A stretch of 51,756 nt of DNA. Source: an uncultured Enterococcus sp. (GTDB lineage: Bacteria > Bacillota > Bacilli > Lactobacillales > Enterococcaceae). The number at the start of each line of letters is the position of its first letter. Within the stretch, counting starts at the first letter, position 1. Under the pieces are notes generated by a model. The model saw only the letters and a program-made list of their open reading frames with translations. It ran no database searches and was not told where the DNA came from. The DNA lies in the NCBI RefSeq assembly GCF_913775425.1, contig NZ_CAJYIS010000050.1:1-51756 (forward strand), given 5' to 3'. The translations under genes and the position numbers were made by a program. Positions 17,725-28,479 of this stretch are shown piece after piece.

Positions 17725-19447
17725 TTTTTTACAACAATCGATTCCAGTTGCAGATTGGGTTGAAAGTGCATCAAGCTGGATAACCAGTACGTTTTCTGGG
17801 TTATTCCAAATCGTTCAAGATGGCGGAACTGCCGGAATGAACTTTATTACCAACGTATTAACATTGATTAATCCGTTATTGTTTATTGTCGTGATGACTG
17901 TCGCAGCCTTTATGATTTCTGGTCGTAAATGGGGATTAGCTGCGTTTAGTTTTATTGGATTGCTATACATCTACAATCAAAACTTGTGGGGCGACTTGAT
18001 GAATACCGTGACGTTAGTGATCGTTTCCAGTTTAGTGTCGATCATCATCGGGGTACCATTAGGGATCTGGATGGCTAAAAGTGATCGTGCAGAAAAAGTG
18101 ATCCAACCGATCCTTGACTTCATGCAAACCATGCCTGGTTTCGTTTACTTGATTCCAGCCGTTGCCTTCTTTGGTATCGGGATGGTTCCTGGGGTATTTG
18201 CCTCTGTAATCTTTGCTTTACCACCAACTGTTCGTTTTACGAACTTAGGGATTCGTCAAATTCCAAAAGAATTGGTTGAAGCATCGGATTCATTTGGTAG
18301 TACCGGACGTCAACGTCTATTCAAATTAGAATTGCCATTAGCAAAAAGTACGATTTTAGCTGGGATCAACCAAACAACAATGCTTGCATTGTCAATGGTC
18401 GTGATCGCGTCAATGATCGGAGCTCCTGGTCTAGGTCGTGGAGTATTATCTGCCTTACAACATGCGCAAGTCGGAAATGGTTTTGTAAACGGGTTAGCCT
18501 TAGTAATCTTAGCGATTATTATCGACCGTTTCACACAATTGATCAATAAACCAAATCACCAAAAAGAAAAAGCGGTTAGCAAGAAAACTTCTCGTATTGT
18601 AACAGTCGTAGCACTTGCTGCTATCGTAGTATCAATCGTAAGTGGTGCTTTCTTTAATGGTAAAGACAATCAAGCTGGAGCAAAAGGTACGGTAAACTTA
18701 GCTTATGTGGAGTGGGATACTGAAGTTGCGTCAACAAATGTTGTCGGTGAAGTCTTGAAACAAATGGGCTACACGGTAAACTTAACCCCTTTAGATAATG
18801 CGATCATGTGGCAATCTGTGGCAACTGGTCAGTCAGATGCGATGTTATCTGCTTGGTTACCAAGTACACATAAACCACAATATGAAAAGTATAAAGATCA
18901 ATTGGTCGATTTAGGACCGAACCTTGAAGGGGCTAAAGTTGGATTAGTTGTGCCATCTTATATGGACGTAAATTCAATCGAAGACCTAAAAGACCAAGCC
19001 AACAAAGAAATCGTTGGGATCGAACCTGGTTCAGGTGCAGTCGCTGCAGCTGAAAAAACACAAGAGTCTTATCCAAACTTAGCCGATTGGAAAGTTTCGA
19101 CTTCTTCATCAGGTGCGATGATGGTTGCGTTAGATCAAGCGTACCAAAATAAACAACCGATCGTGATCACAGGTTGGTCACCACATTGGATGTTTGCAAA
19201 ATATGACTTGAAATATCTTGAAGATCCAAAAGAGACAATGGGTGGAGCAGAAAGCATCCATACCATGACTCGTGAAGGCTTTAAAGACGATATGCCAGAA
19301 GTAAACGAAGTATTAGACAACTTTAACTGGACAACAGATGATGTTGAATCTGTAATGCTTGAAATTTCTAATGGTACATCACCTGAAAAAGCAGCACAAA
19401 ACTGGATTGAAAAAAATCAAGATAAAGTCGACGAATGGACTAAATAA
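17717..19447 (+). CDS. busAB: Glycine betaine ABC importer, fused permease and substrate-binding subunit (OpuABC/BusAB type)
   Basis: Encodes 576 residues. Residues 1-290 form a multi-pass permease with the ABC inner-membrane signature region ([23 protein letters not shown]). A transmembrane anchor at about 295-315 precedes an OpuAC-type binding domain (about 325-570) rich in Trp residues that cage quaternary amines ([31 protein letters not shown]). A fused permease-receptor is typical of Lactobacillales OpuA. GAGGAGG precedes the ATG at 17717 inside busAA, indicating translational coupling. Confidence 0.95.
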   Translation: MDNFLQQSIPVADWVESASSWITSTFSGLFQIVQDGGTAGMNFITNVLTLINPLLFIVVMTVAAFMISGRKWGLAAFSFIGLLYIYNQNLWGDLMNTVTLVIVSSLVSIIIGVPLGIWMAKSDRAEKVIQPILDFMQTMPGFVYLIPAVAFFGIGMVPGVFASVIFALPPTVRFTNLGIRQIPKELVEASDSFGSTGRQRLFKLELPLAKSTILAGINQTTMLALSMVVIASMIGAPGLGRGVLSALQHAQVGNGFVNGLALVILAIIIDRFTQLINKPNHQKEKAVSKKTSRIVTVVALAAIVVSIVSGAFFNGKDNQAGAKGTVNLAYVEWDTEVASTNVVGEVLKQMGYTVNLTPLDNAIMWQSVATGQSDAMLSAWLPSTHKPQYEKYKDQLVDLGPNLEGAKVGLVVPSYMDVNSIEDLKDQANKEIVGIEPGSGAVAAAEKTQESYPNLADWKVSTSSSGAMMVALDQAYQNKQPIVITGWSPHWMFAKYDLKYLEDPKETMGGAESIHTMTREGFKDDMPEVNEVLDNFNWTTDDVESVMLEISNGTSPEKAAQNWIEKNQDKVDEWTK

Positions 19448-19451
19448 ACAA

Positions 19452-19484
19452 AAAAGAAGTCATCTAAGGATGGCTTCTTTTTTT
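19452..19484 (+). terminator. Terminator of busAA-busAB
   Basis: Stem GAAGTCATC with GGATGGCTTC (one G-U pair), a small loop, then seven Ts. Confidence 0.88.
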
Positions 19485-19564
19485 GTTTTGCTCTTTGTAG
19501 AGTGACTTTACATGGTAAAAATTATTATAGAATAAGCTATTCATTTGCCGTGCTCATTCTAGTT

Positions 19565-20476
19565 TTATTTTGTATTTTCCAACATATCTGCCCCGGTAGG
19601 AACAAAATAAGCTGTCCCTTCATTTTTCCAACCAAGATTGACTAAATGCTGGATCTCAGAGGCATTTTTAGTAAATAAATGGCTTCCCGGTCCTTTAGCA
19701 TTCGGATTAAAGGCACGGTATACGGCTTGTGTATTCATTGTTTGTTCTGCTGCACCGAATGAAATTCCTTCTGGAATCCAAGTCGCTTCATATAGTGCAA
19801 AATATTCATCTTGGCTCGTCGTAAACATATGCTCACCAGAATTTGGATTATAAATACGATAAATCGGTACAGTTGACCAGTCGTATCCTGCATATGCTAC
19901 AGCTTCATTTTTCCACCCTTTATCGACAACATAATTAAATTCATCTTTAGACATTGTATAAAGATGATCTCCAGAGTTTGGGTTATACGCACGATAAACA
20001 TCCTGAATAACTCCGTGAGCGAACGGTGCTGGATATGGCAAATTTGGATTGCCTAGCTCACCCAAAATGAACGTCAATTGATCAAAATGGGTAAATTCTT
20101 CTTTAAATTGTGCAAGCGATGTTGCAGTTCCATCTAATTGCCAAGCAGATTCGCTATTTTTAATAGAAACATTTTCTCCAAACAAAAGATGTTTCACTTC
20201 TTTACGAGCAATTTTTTGAGAGGCGTCTACAAATTCTGAATTCTTTTCAACTTCTGAAAGTGTGGCAGCATCATAGATCACACCGTTTTCAACACGCAAA
20301 GTACCTGTTTTGGTATCAAAGGTTACTTTTGCTGTACCCCATGTACTTATAACCGTATTTTTTTCGGTCATTACAGGTGGTTGACTTTCTGCATAAACGG
20401 TAGTGGTAGTCAATGCTGAGGCACTAACTGCGAGTAAAATTGTCGCACAAAACCCAATCAATACACTTTTTTTCAT
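19565..20476 (-). CDS. Secreted protein with three C-terminal DUF5648-type repeats
   Basis: Encodes 303 residues from the ATG at 20476 (MKKSVLIGF), preceded by AGAAGG; an in-frame start 12 codons upstream would put charged residues before the signal and is less likely. Signal peptide 1-29 with VYA|ES as likely cleavage site. About 40-150 is an unrecognised domain. About 165-303 holds three copies of a motif of the form VYRAYNPNSGDHLYTM followed by a KGWKNEG-type segment, which matches the DUF5648 repeat of Gram-positive secreted and lytic proteins. There is no LPXTG or lipobox, so it is probably released or held non-covalently at the wall. Function is unknown. Confidence 0.82.
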   Translation of the reverse strand: MKKSVLIGFCATILLAVSASALTTTTVYAESQPPVMTEKNTVISTWGTAKVTFDTKTGTLRVENGVIYDAATLSEVEKNSEFVDASQKIARKEVKHLLFGENVSIKNSESAWQLDGTATSLAQFKEEFTHFDQLTFILGELGNPNLPYPAPFAHGVIQDVYRAYNPNSGDHLYTMSKDEFNYVVDKGWKNEAVAYAGYDWSTVPIYRIYNPNSGEHMFTTSQDEYFALYEATWIPEGISFGAAEQTMNTQAVYRAFNPNAKGPGSHLFTKNASEIQHLVNLGWKNEGTAYFVPTGADMLENTK

Positions 20477-20850
20477 GTTTTTTCCTTCTTTCTTATTCAA
20501 AAATAAGATCATTTAAAGAAAATAGTATGTTATCCATCCCAAACGATCTCTTATTTACAAGTATATAGAATAGGAGGTCAAAAGTGAACTTACTTTTTGT
20601 GTTTAGATTTTTGTAAAGCGATTAGTGCATAGCAGTTAAATGAGTAGACAAATGATTGTGCTATAAAAGTTATGTATTTTTTTCGAACTCGCTCAGAAAT
20701 GAAATCACGATTTTGATAGTAAAATTAAATTTAGCGCACGAGTGAAAGTAGTGTTCTGACATTTCGGTTTCATGTTGAAGAATCTCTTAAATTAAATTAA
20801 AATGAAATAAAGATGAGTGTATTCAAATTTTAGGTAAGGGAGTGAGTTTT
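20477..20850. other. 374-base intergenic region between divergent genes
   Basis: AT-rich and without a recognisable RNA, repeat or long ORF. It should hold the promoters of both flanking genes, but I could not assign good -35/-10 pairs. The only striking item is a strong AGGAGG at 20572-20577 in front of a 10-codon frame (20584-20616). Confidence 0.6.
20584..20616 (+). CDS. Possible 10-residue hydrophobic leader or small peptide
   Basis: GTG start with a perfect AGGAGG six bases upstream, then MNLLFVFRFL and a stop. The peptide is very hydrophobic. It is too short to judge by composition and could be chance; the ribosome site is the only real evidence. Confidence 0.2.
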   Translation: MNLLFVFRFL

Positions 20851-21399
20851 ATGAAAATGAGGTATATTGGGTATAGTATAGTAGGGCTCGTTGTATTGAT
20901 CGGGATTGGATTGTTTATCGTGAAGACGAGTACAAAGACAGAACCAGAATTTACTGTAACAAAAGAAAAAGACCAAATGATCTATACGATCACGCAAAAA
21001 GAAGACGAATATATCGAGATTGAAAGCAAGGATTTACGAACGAATACAAGTGCAGAGGAAATGTCGACAAAAAATAGTCAAGTACCTTCCACTATAACCT
21101 ATACTGTCACATTTAGTACAGCGCAAAAAGAAGGGAAGGCAATATCTGAAGTCAAGATGTCTGTATCCGACACTAAATATGGAGAGATGGATGCTTACGG
21201 AAGCAGTAGGTCTTTTGACAAGACCTTTTGTGCTTTTGTCCCTTATACTCAATCAAAAAATGGTGCTGTAGGGGTCTTTATTTTTTCTGACCAAGAGCAG
21301 ACGATCGAGGCTGTAAAAAAAGATCCTGAAAAGGCCAAAAAGCAAATCAGTCAAGAGGATATTCTAGCGGAGCAAATCATTACCCTAAAAGAAAGATAA
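20851..21399 (+). CDS. Membrane-anchored protein of unknown function
   Basis: Encodes 182 residues. The start is the ATG at 20851, eight bases after AAGGGAG; a GTG at 20842 lies inside that site. One N-terminal transmembrane helix (about 6-24, IGYSIVGLVVLIGIGLFIV) and an extracytoplasmic domain rich in Lys, Glu and Thr. It contains a single Cys (TFCAF) and no lipobox. I recognise no family. It lies alone between the divergent DUF5648 gene and hemW. Confidence 0.75.
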   Translation: MKMRYIGYSIVGLVVLIGIGLFIVKTSTKTEPEFTVTKEKDQMIYTITQKEDEYIEIESKDLRTNTSAEEMSTKNSQVPSTITYTVTFSTAQKEGKAISEVKMSVSDTKYGEMDAYGSSRSFDKTFCAFVPYTQSKNGAVGVFIFSDQEQTIEAVKKDPEKAKKQISQEDILAEQIITLKER

Positions 21400-21487
21400 T
21401 ACATTCAGACTTTTAAACAGTGTGGATCGTGATGGTTTTGTGGTACACTAACCAAAGACCAAAAGAATGAAGAGGAATTTGATAATC

Positions 21488-22645
21488 ATGAATCAACCAA
21501 CACAATTGCAACGATCCGCTTATATTCACATCCCATTTTGTGAACATATCTGCTTTTATTGTGATTTTAATAAAGTATTTTTAGAAGGACAACCAGTCGA
21601 CGAATATGTGACACGTTTATTAGATGAGATCTCATTGACGTTAGCCAAACAACCGATCACCGCATCTCCTACGATCTATATCGGAGGCGGCACACCGACT
21701 TCTCTAAATGAAGCGCAGCTCGATGCCTTACTTTCTGGAGTCGTGTCGCGCTTTCCGATGGAGACGGTTAAAGAATTTACGATTGAAGCAAATCCTGGTG
21801 ATTTGACAAAAGGAAAACTACAAGTCATGAAAAATTATGGCATCGATCGTCTGTCGATGGGGGTGCAAACATTTGACGACCGTTTGCTAAAAAAAATTGG
21901 GCGTAAACATTCCGCGCAAGATGTTTACGATACGTTAGCCTTGCTTGATAAAGAAGGATTCCACAATATCAGTATCGATTTGATCTATGCTTTACCTGGT
22001 CAAACGCTTGAAGGATTTTCGGATACCTTAGCGCAAGCGTTAGCCTTTGACTTGCCTCATTATTCCTTGTATTCATTAATTTTAGAAAATAAAACGATGT
22101 TTATGAATTGGGTCCGCCAAGGGCGAATGGAACTACCTAGTCAAGAAGTCGAAGTGGCGATGTTTGAGCAAACGATTGAAGCAATGGAAAAATCAGGGTA
22201 TCACCAATATGAAATCAGTAATTTTGCAAAACCTGGCTTTGAATCCAAGCATAATTTAGTGTATTGGAACAATGAGGAATACTTTGGGTTTGGTGCAGGT
22301 GCTAGCGGGTATGTCGATCAGACTCGTTATCGTAATTTTGGTCCGATCCAGCATTATCTCAACCCATTACGCGAACAAACTCTCCCCATTATGGAACAAG
22401 AACCGATTGCTAGAGTCAATCAAATCGAAGAAGAACTCTTTTTAGGGTTGCGGAAACAAACGGGTGTGTCAAAAGCACACTTTGAAACGAAATTTTCGAC
22501 AACGATCGACGCGTTGTATCGACCAGTTTTAGATGAACTGATTGCTAAAGGATGGTTGATCGAAACAAAAGAAGCAATTGCTTTAACGAAAGCAGGAATG
22601 TTTGTAGGAAATGAAGTATTTGAGCGTTTTTTATTGGATAAATAG
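21488..22645 (+). CDS. hemW: Radical SAM heme chaperone HemW (coproporphyrinogen dehydrogenase-like)
   Basis: Encodes 385 residues from ATG 21488, ten bases after AGAGGAA; the in-frame ATG at 21467 lacks a site. The radical SAM cluster motif is Cys18, Cys22, Cys25 (PFCEHICFYCDF), with the GGGTPTSL and EANPGD motifs after it. True HemN has a further cysteine in this motif; the pattern here fits HemW, which binds and delivers heme. An extended -10 TGGTACACT lies at 21441-21449. The usual neighbour of the hrcA-dnaK operon in Firmicutes. Confidence 0.92.
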   Translation: MNQPTQLQRSAYIHIPFCEHICFYCDFNKVFLEGQPVDEYVTRLLDEISLTLAKQPITASPTIYIGGGTPTSLNEAQLDALLSGVVSRFPMETVKEFTIEANPGDLTKGKLQVMKNYGIDRLSMGVQTFDDRLLKKIGRKHSAQDVYDTLALLDKEGFHNISIDLIYALPGQTLEGFSDTLAQALAFDLPHYSLYSLILENKTMFMNWVRQGRMELPSQEVEVAMFEQTIEAMEKSGYHQYEISNFAKPGFESKHNLVYWNNEEYFGFGAGASGYVDQTRYRNFGPIQHYLNPLREQTLPIMEQEPIARVNQIEEELFLGLRKQTGVSKAHFETKFSTTIDALYRPVLDELIAKGWLIETKEAIALTKAGMFVGNEVFERFLLDK

Positions 22646-22650
22646 TTACG

Positions 22651-22684
22651 AAACCGCTAGAGCAATTGGACTCTAGCGGTTTTT
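22651..22684 (+). terminator. hemW terminator
   Basis: Perfect 11-bp stem, AACCGCTAGAG with CTCTAGCGGTT, an 8-base loop, then Ts. The T-tract runs straight into the first CIRCE element. Confidence 0.9.
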
Positions 22685-22709
22685 AGCACTTGATGTAAAA
22701 GAGTGCTAA
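22683..22709 (+). promoter_or_regulatory. CIRCE operator 1
   Basis: TTAGCACTT (22683-22691), nine bases, then GAGTGCTAA (22701-22709). One mismatch to the consensus left arm. HrcA binding site, upstream of the -35 box. Confidence 0.95.
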
Positions 22710-22726
22710 AAATGTGAGTGAAATTC

Positions 22727-22754
22727 TTGACAATTATCTAGAATATGATATATT
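22727..22754 (+). promoter_or_regulatory. hrcA-grpE-dnaK promoter
   Basis: TTGACA (22727-22732), 16 bases, then an extended -10 TGATATATT (-10 22749-22754). It is flanked by the two CIRCE elements. Confidence 0.85.
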
Positions 22755-22764
22755 TATACTTGTA

Positions 22765-22791
22765 TTAGCACTTAAGTATATCGAGTGCTAA
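22765..22791 (+). promoter_or_regulatory. CIRCE operator 2
   Basis: TTAGCACTT (22765-22773), nine bases, then GAGTGCTAA (22783-22791). It covers the expected transcript start and 5' leader just before hrcA. Confidence 0.96.
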
Positions 22792-22806
22792 CAAGGGGTG
22801 ATGAAA

Positions 22807-23853
22807 ATGTTGACCAATAGACAAGAAGAGATTCTACGTCTTATCATCCAGAACTATACTAGCGATGAACAGCCAGTTGGTTCGAAAACATTGATGGAAT
22901 CTGGAATTGAAGCGAGTTCGGCTACGATTCGAAACGAGATGAAAACATTAGAAGCAAAAGGGTTAGTATTAAAGACCCATTCTTCTTCAGGACGTGTTCC
23001 TTCATTAGAAGGGTATCGTTATTATGTGGACCATTTATTGGTTCCAAAAACGATCTCTAAAGAAGAGACAGTCATGATCAAACATGCTTTTGCAAAAGAA
23101 TTTCATGAAATCAATGAGATCATTCGTCAATCTGCGCTATTATTATCCCAGATGACAAATTATACTGCACTAGCACTTGGTCCGGAGATGAGTGATCGCA
23201 AGCTGACCGGGTTTCGGATGATTCCGTTAAATCAAAGACAAGTAGTGACGATTATTGTAACGGATAAAAATAACGTACAAAGTAGCGTATTTACAATTCC
23301 GGATACGATGAAGCTTGAAGATTTAGAAACGATTGCTTCAATAGTAAATGAGCGTCTACTCAATGAGTCATTGTTAACGGTATACCATCGTTTACGAACC
23401 GAGATTCCCATGATTATGAATCGCTATTTTCAATCGACGGAAGGGATTTTAGATGTGTTTTATCATCTACTCAGTCAAGCGTTTGAAGATAAGGTATTCG
23501 TTAGTGGACGGATGAATGTATTGAATTTCGAAACGAATCAAAGTGGCACGACAGTGAAACAATTGTATGATTTTATGAAAGATTCTGAAGCGCTCGGTCA
23601 ATTGTTTGCTTCTAGAAACGACTCGATCCAAGTCAAAATTGGAAAAGAGATCGGTGTGGATCTACTAGAAAATATGAGTATCATTCAAGCAAACTATGAA
23701 ATTAAAAACCATGGCTTAGGAACCATTGCCTTACTAGGCCCGGCGAATATGCCTTATGCGCAAATGTATAGCTTAATGGATCTATTCAAAGATGAGCTAT
23801 CCACGACATTAGCCAATTATTATAACGGATTAGACCATGTCTATCATCTATAG
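22807..23853 (+). CDS. hrcA: Heat-inducible transcription repressor HrcA
   Basis: Encodes 348 residues from ATG 22807 (MLTNRQEEILRLII), eight bases after AAGGGG; upstream in-frame GTG 22798 and ATG 22801 are too close to that site. N-terminal winged helix: EQPVGSKTL then SSATIRNEMKTLEAKGLV, and HSSSGRVPSLEGYRYYVD. HrcA represses class I heat-shock genes by binding CIRCE, and needs GroEL for activity. It represses its own operon here. Confidence 0.97.
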   Translation: MLTNRQEEILRLIIQNYTSDEQPVGSKTLMESGIEASSATIRNEMKTLEAKGLVLKTHSSSGRVPSLEGYRYYVDHLLVPKTISKEETVMIKHAFAKEFHEINEIIRQSALLLSQMTNYTALALGPEMSDRKLTGFRMIPLNQRQVVTIIVTDKNNVQSSVFTIPDTMKLEDLETIASIVNERLLNESLLTVYHRLRTEIPMIMNRYFQSTEGILDVFYHLLSQAFEDKVFVSGRMNVLNFETNQSGTTVKQLYDFMKDSEALGQLFASRNDSIQVKIGKEIGVDLLENMSIIQANYEIKNHGLGTIALLGPANMPYAQMYSLMDLFKDELSTTLANYYNGLDHVYHL

Positions 23854-23868
23854 AAAGGATGGAATTAA

Positions 23869-24408
23869 GTGACAAAACATGAGCAAGATATGCAAGAAGA
23901 ACAAGTCGAGGAACTTGTAGAAGATCAAGTGACCGAAGCAATGGAAGAAGAGGTTGTATCTGAACTAGATACAGTTAAAGCTGAATTTGAAGCAATGGAA
24001 GATAAGTTCTTACGTGCTTCTGCGGAAATTGCGAATATTACTTCACGCAATCGTAACGAACGTGAATTGTTGCAAAAATACCGTTCTCAAGATTTAGGGA
24101 AAAAAGTATTGCCTGCAATCGACAATTTAGAGCGTGCAATGGCTGCTGAAGTAACGGATGAACAAAGTCAAAGCTTGAAAAAAGGCGTTGAAATGGTCTT
24201 AGAAAGCTTACGACATGCGTTAAAAGAAGAAGGAATCGAAGAAATTCCGGCTAAAGGTGAACCGTTTGATCCAATGCTGCATCAAGCAGTACAAACGATC
24301 CCAGCAACTGAAGATCAAGCAACAGATACGATCGTGGAAGTCTTGCAAAAAGGCTATCGCTTGCATGATCGCGTCTTACGACCAAGTATGGTTATCGTTG
24401 CACAATAA
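23869..24408 (+). CDS. grpE: Nucleotide exchange factor GrpE
   Basis: Encodes 179 residues from GTG 23869, preceded by AAGGATGG. A long acidic, helical N-terminal coiled coil (about 5-90) is followed by the beta-domain signature LRHALKEEGIEEIPAKGEPFDP and VLQKGYRLHDRVLRPSMV. It releases ADP from DnaK. Second gene of the hrcA operon. Confidence 0.97.
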   Translation: MTKHEQDMQEEQVEELVEDQVTEAMEEEVVSELDTVKAEFEAMEDKFLRASAEIANITSRNRNERELLQKYRSQDLGKKVLPAIDNLERAMAAEVTDEQSQSLKKGVEMVLESLRHALKEEGIEEIPAKGEPFDPMLHQAVQTIPATEDQATDTIVEVLQKGYRLHDRVLRPSMVIVAQ

Positions 24409-24441
24409 AAAATAAATCAAACCAATATTGATGTAAAATGA

Positions 24442-26286
<1,845 letters not shown>

Positions 26287-26299
26287 TCTAGTTCACGTT

Positions 26300-26336
26300 G
26301 AAAAAGCCAAAGTCGACTGCTTTGGCTTTTTCTTTT
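26300..26336 (+). terminator. Terminator of hrcA-grpE-dnaK
   Basis: A perfect 13-bp stem, GAAAAAGCCAAAG (26300-26312) with CTTTGGCTTTTTC (26320-26332), and a T-rich 3' side. Confidence 0.9.
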
Positions 26337-26369
26337 GATAAAATTTGAGTAACATCTTGAAAAAATCTA

Positions 26370-26378
26370 TGTTAGAAT
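26370..26378 (+). promoter_or_regulatory. Probable extended -10 promoter of dnaJ
   Basis: TGTTAGAAT at 26370-26378, 33 bases before the dnaJ start, after the dnaK terminator. No CIRCE is visible in this gap. Confidence 0.5.
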
Positions 26379-26411
26379 ACTAAGGTATATGAAGAAAACG
26401 GAGGGAAGCCC

Positions 26412-27578
26412 ATGGCAACAAAACGTGATTATTATGAAGTCCTAGGTTTACAAAAAGGAGCTTCGGACGATGAAATAAAAAAAGCGTATCGTAAGCTTTC
26501 CAAAAAATACCATCCAGATATCAATAAAGAAGAAGGCGCTGAAGCTCAGTTTAAAGAAGTTTCAGAGGCATATGAAATTTTAAGTGATCCACAAAAACGT
26601 GCCGCTTATGATCAATATGGACATGCCGGGACAGATCCAAACTATGGTGGCGGCGGAGGCTTTGGTGGCTTCGGCGGTGCTGGTGGATTCTCTGGTGGTG
26701 GTTTTGGTGGCTTTGAAGATATCTTTGAGTCATTCTTTGGCGGCGGAGGTGGACGTGCTGCTAATCCTAATGCTCCAAGACAAGGTGCAGATCTACAATA
26801 CATTATCGATTTAACGTTTGAAGAAGCGGTCTTTGGTGTAGAAAAAGAAATCCACTATAAACGTGAAGAAACCTGTCATACGTGTGAGGGTAGCGGAGCA
26901 AAACCAGGTACGCAACCAGAAACCTGTCATAAATGTCACGGAGCAGGTCGTATCAATGTAGAACGTCAAACACCGCTTGGTCGTGTGATGACACAACAAA
27001 CGTGTGACGTGTGTCATGGAACAGGAAAAGAAATTGCGCATCCATGTGAAACGTGTCATGGAACAGGGCATGAAAAAGCAAATCATAAAGTAAAAGTCAC
27101 TGTTCCAGCTGGAGTAGAAGACGATCAACAAATGCGTTTAGCTTCTCAAGGTGAAGCCGGAACCAATGGTGGTCCTTATGGAGATCTATACGTGATTTTC
27201 AGAGTTAAATCGTCAAATATTTTTGAACGTGATGGCGGTGAGATTTACTATGAATTGCCATTAAACTTTGTTCAAGCGGCTTTAGGTGATGAAGTCCAAG
27301 TCCCAACGGTTCATGGTGATGTGAAATTGAAGATCCCTGCTGGTACCCAAACAGGTGCGAAATTCCGCTTACGTGGTAAAGGAGCACCTCGTCTACGTGG
27401 TGGTGGCAACGGTGATCAACAAGTGACCGTGAAATTGATCACACCGAAAAACTTAAATGAACAGCAAAAAGATGCGTTACGTGAATTTGCGAAAGCATCT
27501 GGTTTAAGTACTACAGAACAACATGCAGAAGGCTTTTTCGATAAAGTCAAAGATGCATTTGGTGGTAAGAAAAAATAA
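26412..27578 (+). CDS. dnaJ: Chaperone DnaJ (Hsp40)
   Basis: Encodes 388 residues. The J domain (1-70) carries HPD in [13 protein letters not shown] Gly/Phe-rich linker follows (about 75-120). Four zinc-binding CxxCxGxG motifs are present: [24 protein letters not shown] and CETCHGTG. Then come the two C-terminal substrate domains. It stimulates DnaK ATPase and hands over substrates. GGAGGG precedes the ATG. Confidence 0.98.
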   Translation: MATKRDYYEVLGLQKGASDDEIKKAYRKLSKKYHPDINKEEGAEAQFKEVSEAYEILSDPQKRAAYDQYGHAGTDPNYGGGGGFGGFGGAGGFSGGGFGGFEDIFESFFGGGGGRAANPNAPRQGADLQYIIDLTFEEAVFGVEKEIHYKREETCHTCEGSGAKPGTQPETCHKCHGAGRINVERQTPLGRVMTQQTCDVCHGTGKEIAHPCETCHGTGHEKANHKVKVTVPAGVEDDQQMRLASQGEAGTNGGPYGDLYVIFRVKSSNIFERDGGEIYYELPLNFVQAALGDEVQVPTVHGDVKLKIPAGTQTGAKFRLRGKGAPRLRGGGNGDQQVTVKLITPKNLNEQQKDALREFAKASGLSTTEQHAEGFFDKVKDAFGGKKK

Positions 27579-27621
27579 GCACAAAGAAGCTGTGACCAAA
27601 ATAGACAGCTCTAAGAAATAG

Positions 27622-27664
27622 GCCGAATCACGCCCGATAATTTCGGGCGTGATTCGGCTTATTT
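27622..27664 (+). terminator. Strong hairpin after dnaJ
   Basis: A perfect 16-bp GC-rich stem, GCCGAATCACGCCCGA (27622-27637) with its exact complement at 27643-27658, and a 5-base loop, then TTATTTT. It probably terminates dnaJ. Confidence 0.8.
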
Positions 27665-27676
27665 TCGTAGGCGGTG

Positions 27677-27745
27677 CTTCTAAAATACCATGTTTTCGAT
27701 AGTGAAAAAGGTGTGACAATGTCCTGTCACACCTCTTTTTTCAGA
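27677..27745. repeat. Copy A of a dispersed hairpin element (terminator of dnaJ/glnQ)
   Basis: It starts CTTCTAAAA and ends with the inverted repeat AGGTGTGAC (27709-27717) with GTCACACCT (27726-27734) and a T-run. The same layout recurs at 43009-43077. As a hairpin with T-runs on both strands it can terminate both the dnaJ and the glnQ transcript. Confidence 0.6.
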
Positions 27746-28478
27746 TATTTAAAACTTTGTTTAAAAAGTCTTTGGTACGTGGATTGGTTGGATGATTAAA
27801 AATTTGATCTGGTGTGCCATCTTCTAAAAAGTTTCCACCATCGATAAACATAACACGGTTGGCGACTTCTTTAGCAAATCCCATTTCGTGGGTAACGATC
27901 ACCATCGTCATCCCTTGTTTGGCTAGTTTTTTCATAACGTTCAACACATCGCCAACCATTTCAGGATCTAGCGCGGATGTCGGCTCATCAAAGAGCATGA
28001 TATCAGGATTCATCGCCAATGCGCGAGCAATGGCAACCCGTTGTTTTTGCCCACCAGATAGGTTATCCGGATAAGCGTCTTTTTTATCGGCTAATCCAAC
28101 TGTTTCAAGTAGTTTAACAGCTTTTTTTTCTGCTTCGGCTTTACTTAATTTTTTAAGGTCTGTTGGTGCGAGGATGATGTTTTCCATAATCGATAGATGT
28201 GGGAAAAGGTTGAAGTGTTGAAACACCATCCCGATATGTTGACGGACCATATTGATATCTGTATTTTTATCCATTAGATGGGCGCCATCGACGATGATAT
28301 CTCCGCTAGAAGGCTCTTCTAGACGGTTTAGACAACGTAAAAAGGTCGATTTTCCTGAACCAGAAGGGCCGATAATGCAGACGACTTCGCCTTCTTTGAT
28401 CGAGACATTGATATCGTTTAAAACAGTATTGTCTCCGTATTGTTTGACTAAATGTTCTACTAAGATTTTTTCTGCCAT
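27741..28478 (-). CDS. glnQ: Glutamine/polar amino acid ABC transporter ATP-binding protein
   Basis: Encodes 245 residues, the usual size. Walker [10 protein letters not shown], signature LSGGQKQR, Walker [15 protein letters not shown] and the switch His in [12 protein letters not shown]. It is the ATPase partner of the GlnP-type protein encoded immediately upstream (one-base gap), giving a two-gene glnP-glnQ operon. Confidence 0.95.
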   Translation of the reverse strand: MAEKILVEHLVKQYGDNTVLNDINVSIKEGEVVCIIGPSGSGKSTFLRCLNRLEEPSSGDIIVDGAHLMDKNTDINMVRQHIGMVFQHFNLFPHLSIMENIILAPTDLKKLSKAEAEKKAVKLLETVGLADKKDAYPDNLSGGQKQRVAIARALAMNPDIMLFDEPTSALDPEMVGDVLNVMKKLAKQGMTMVIVTHEMGFAKEVANRVMFIDGGNFLEDGTPDQIFNHPTNPRTKDFLNKVLNI

Positions 28479-28479
28479 C

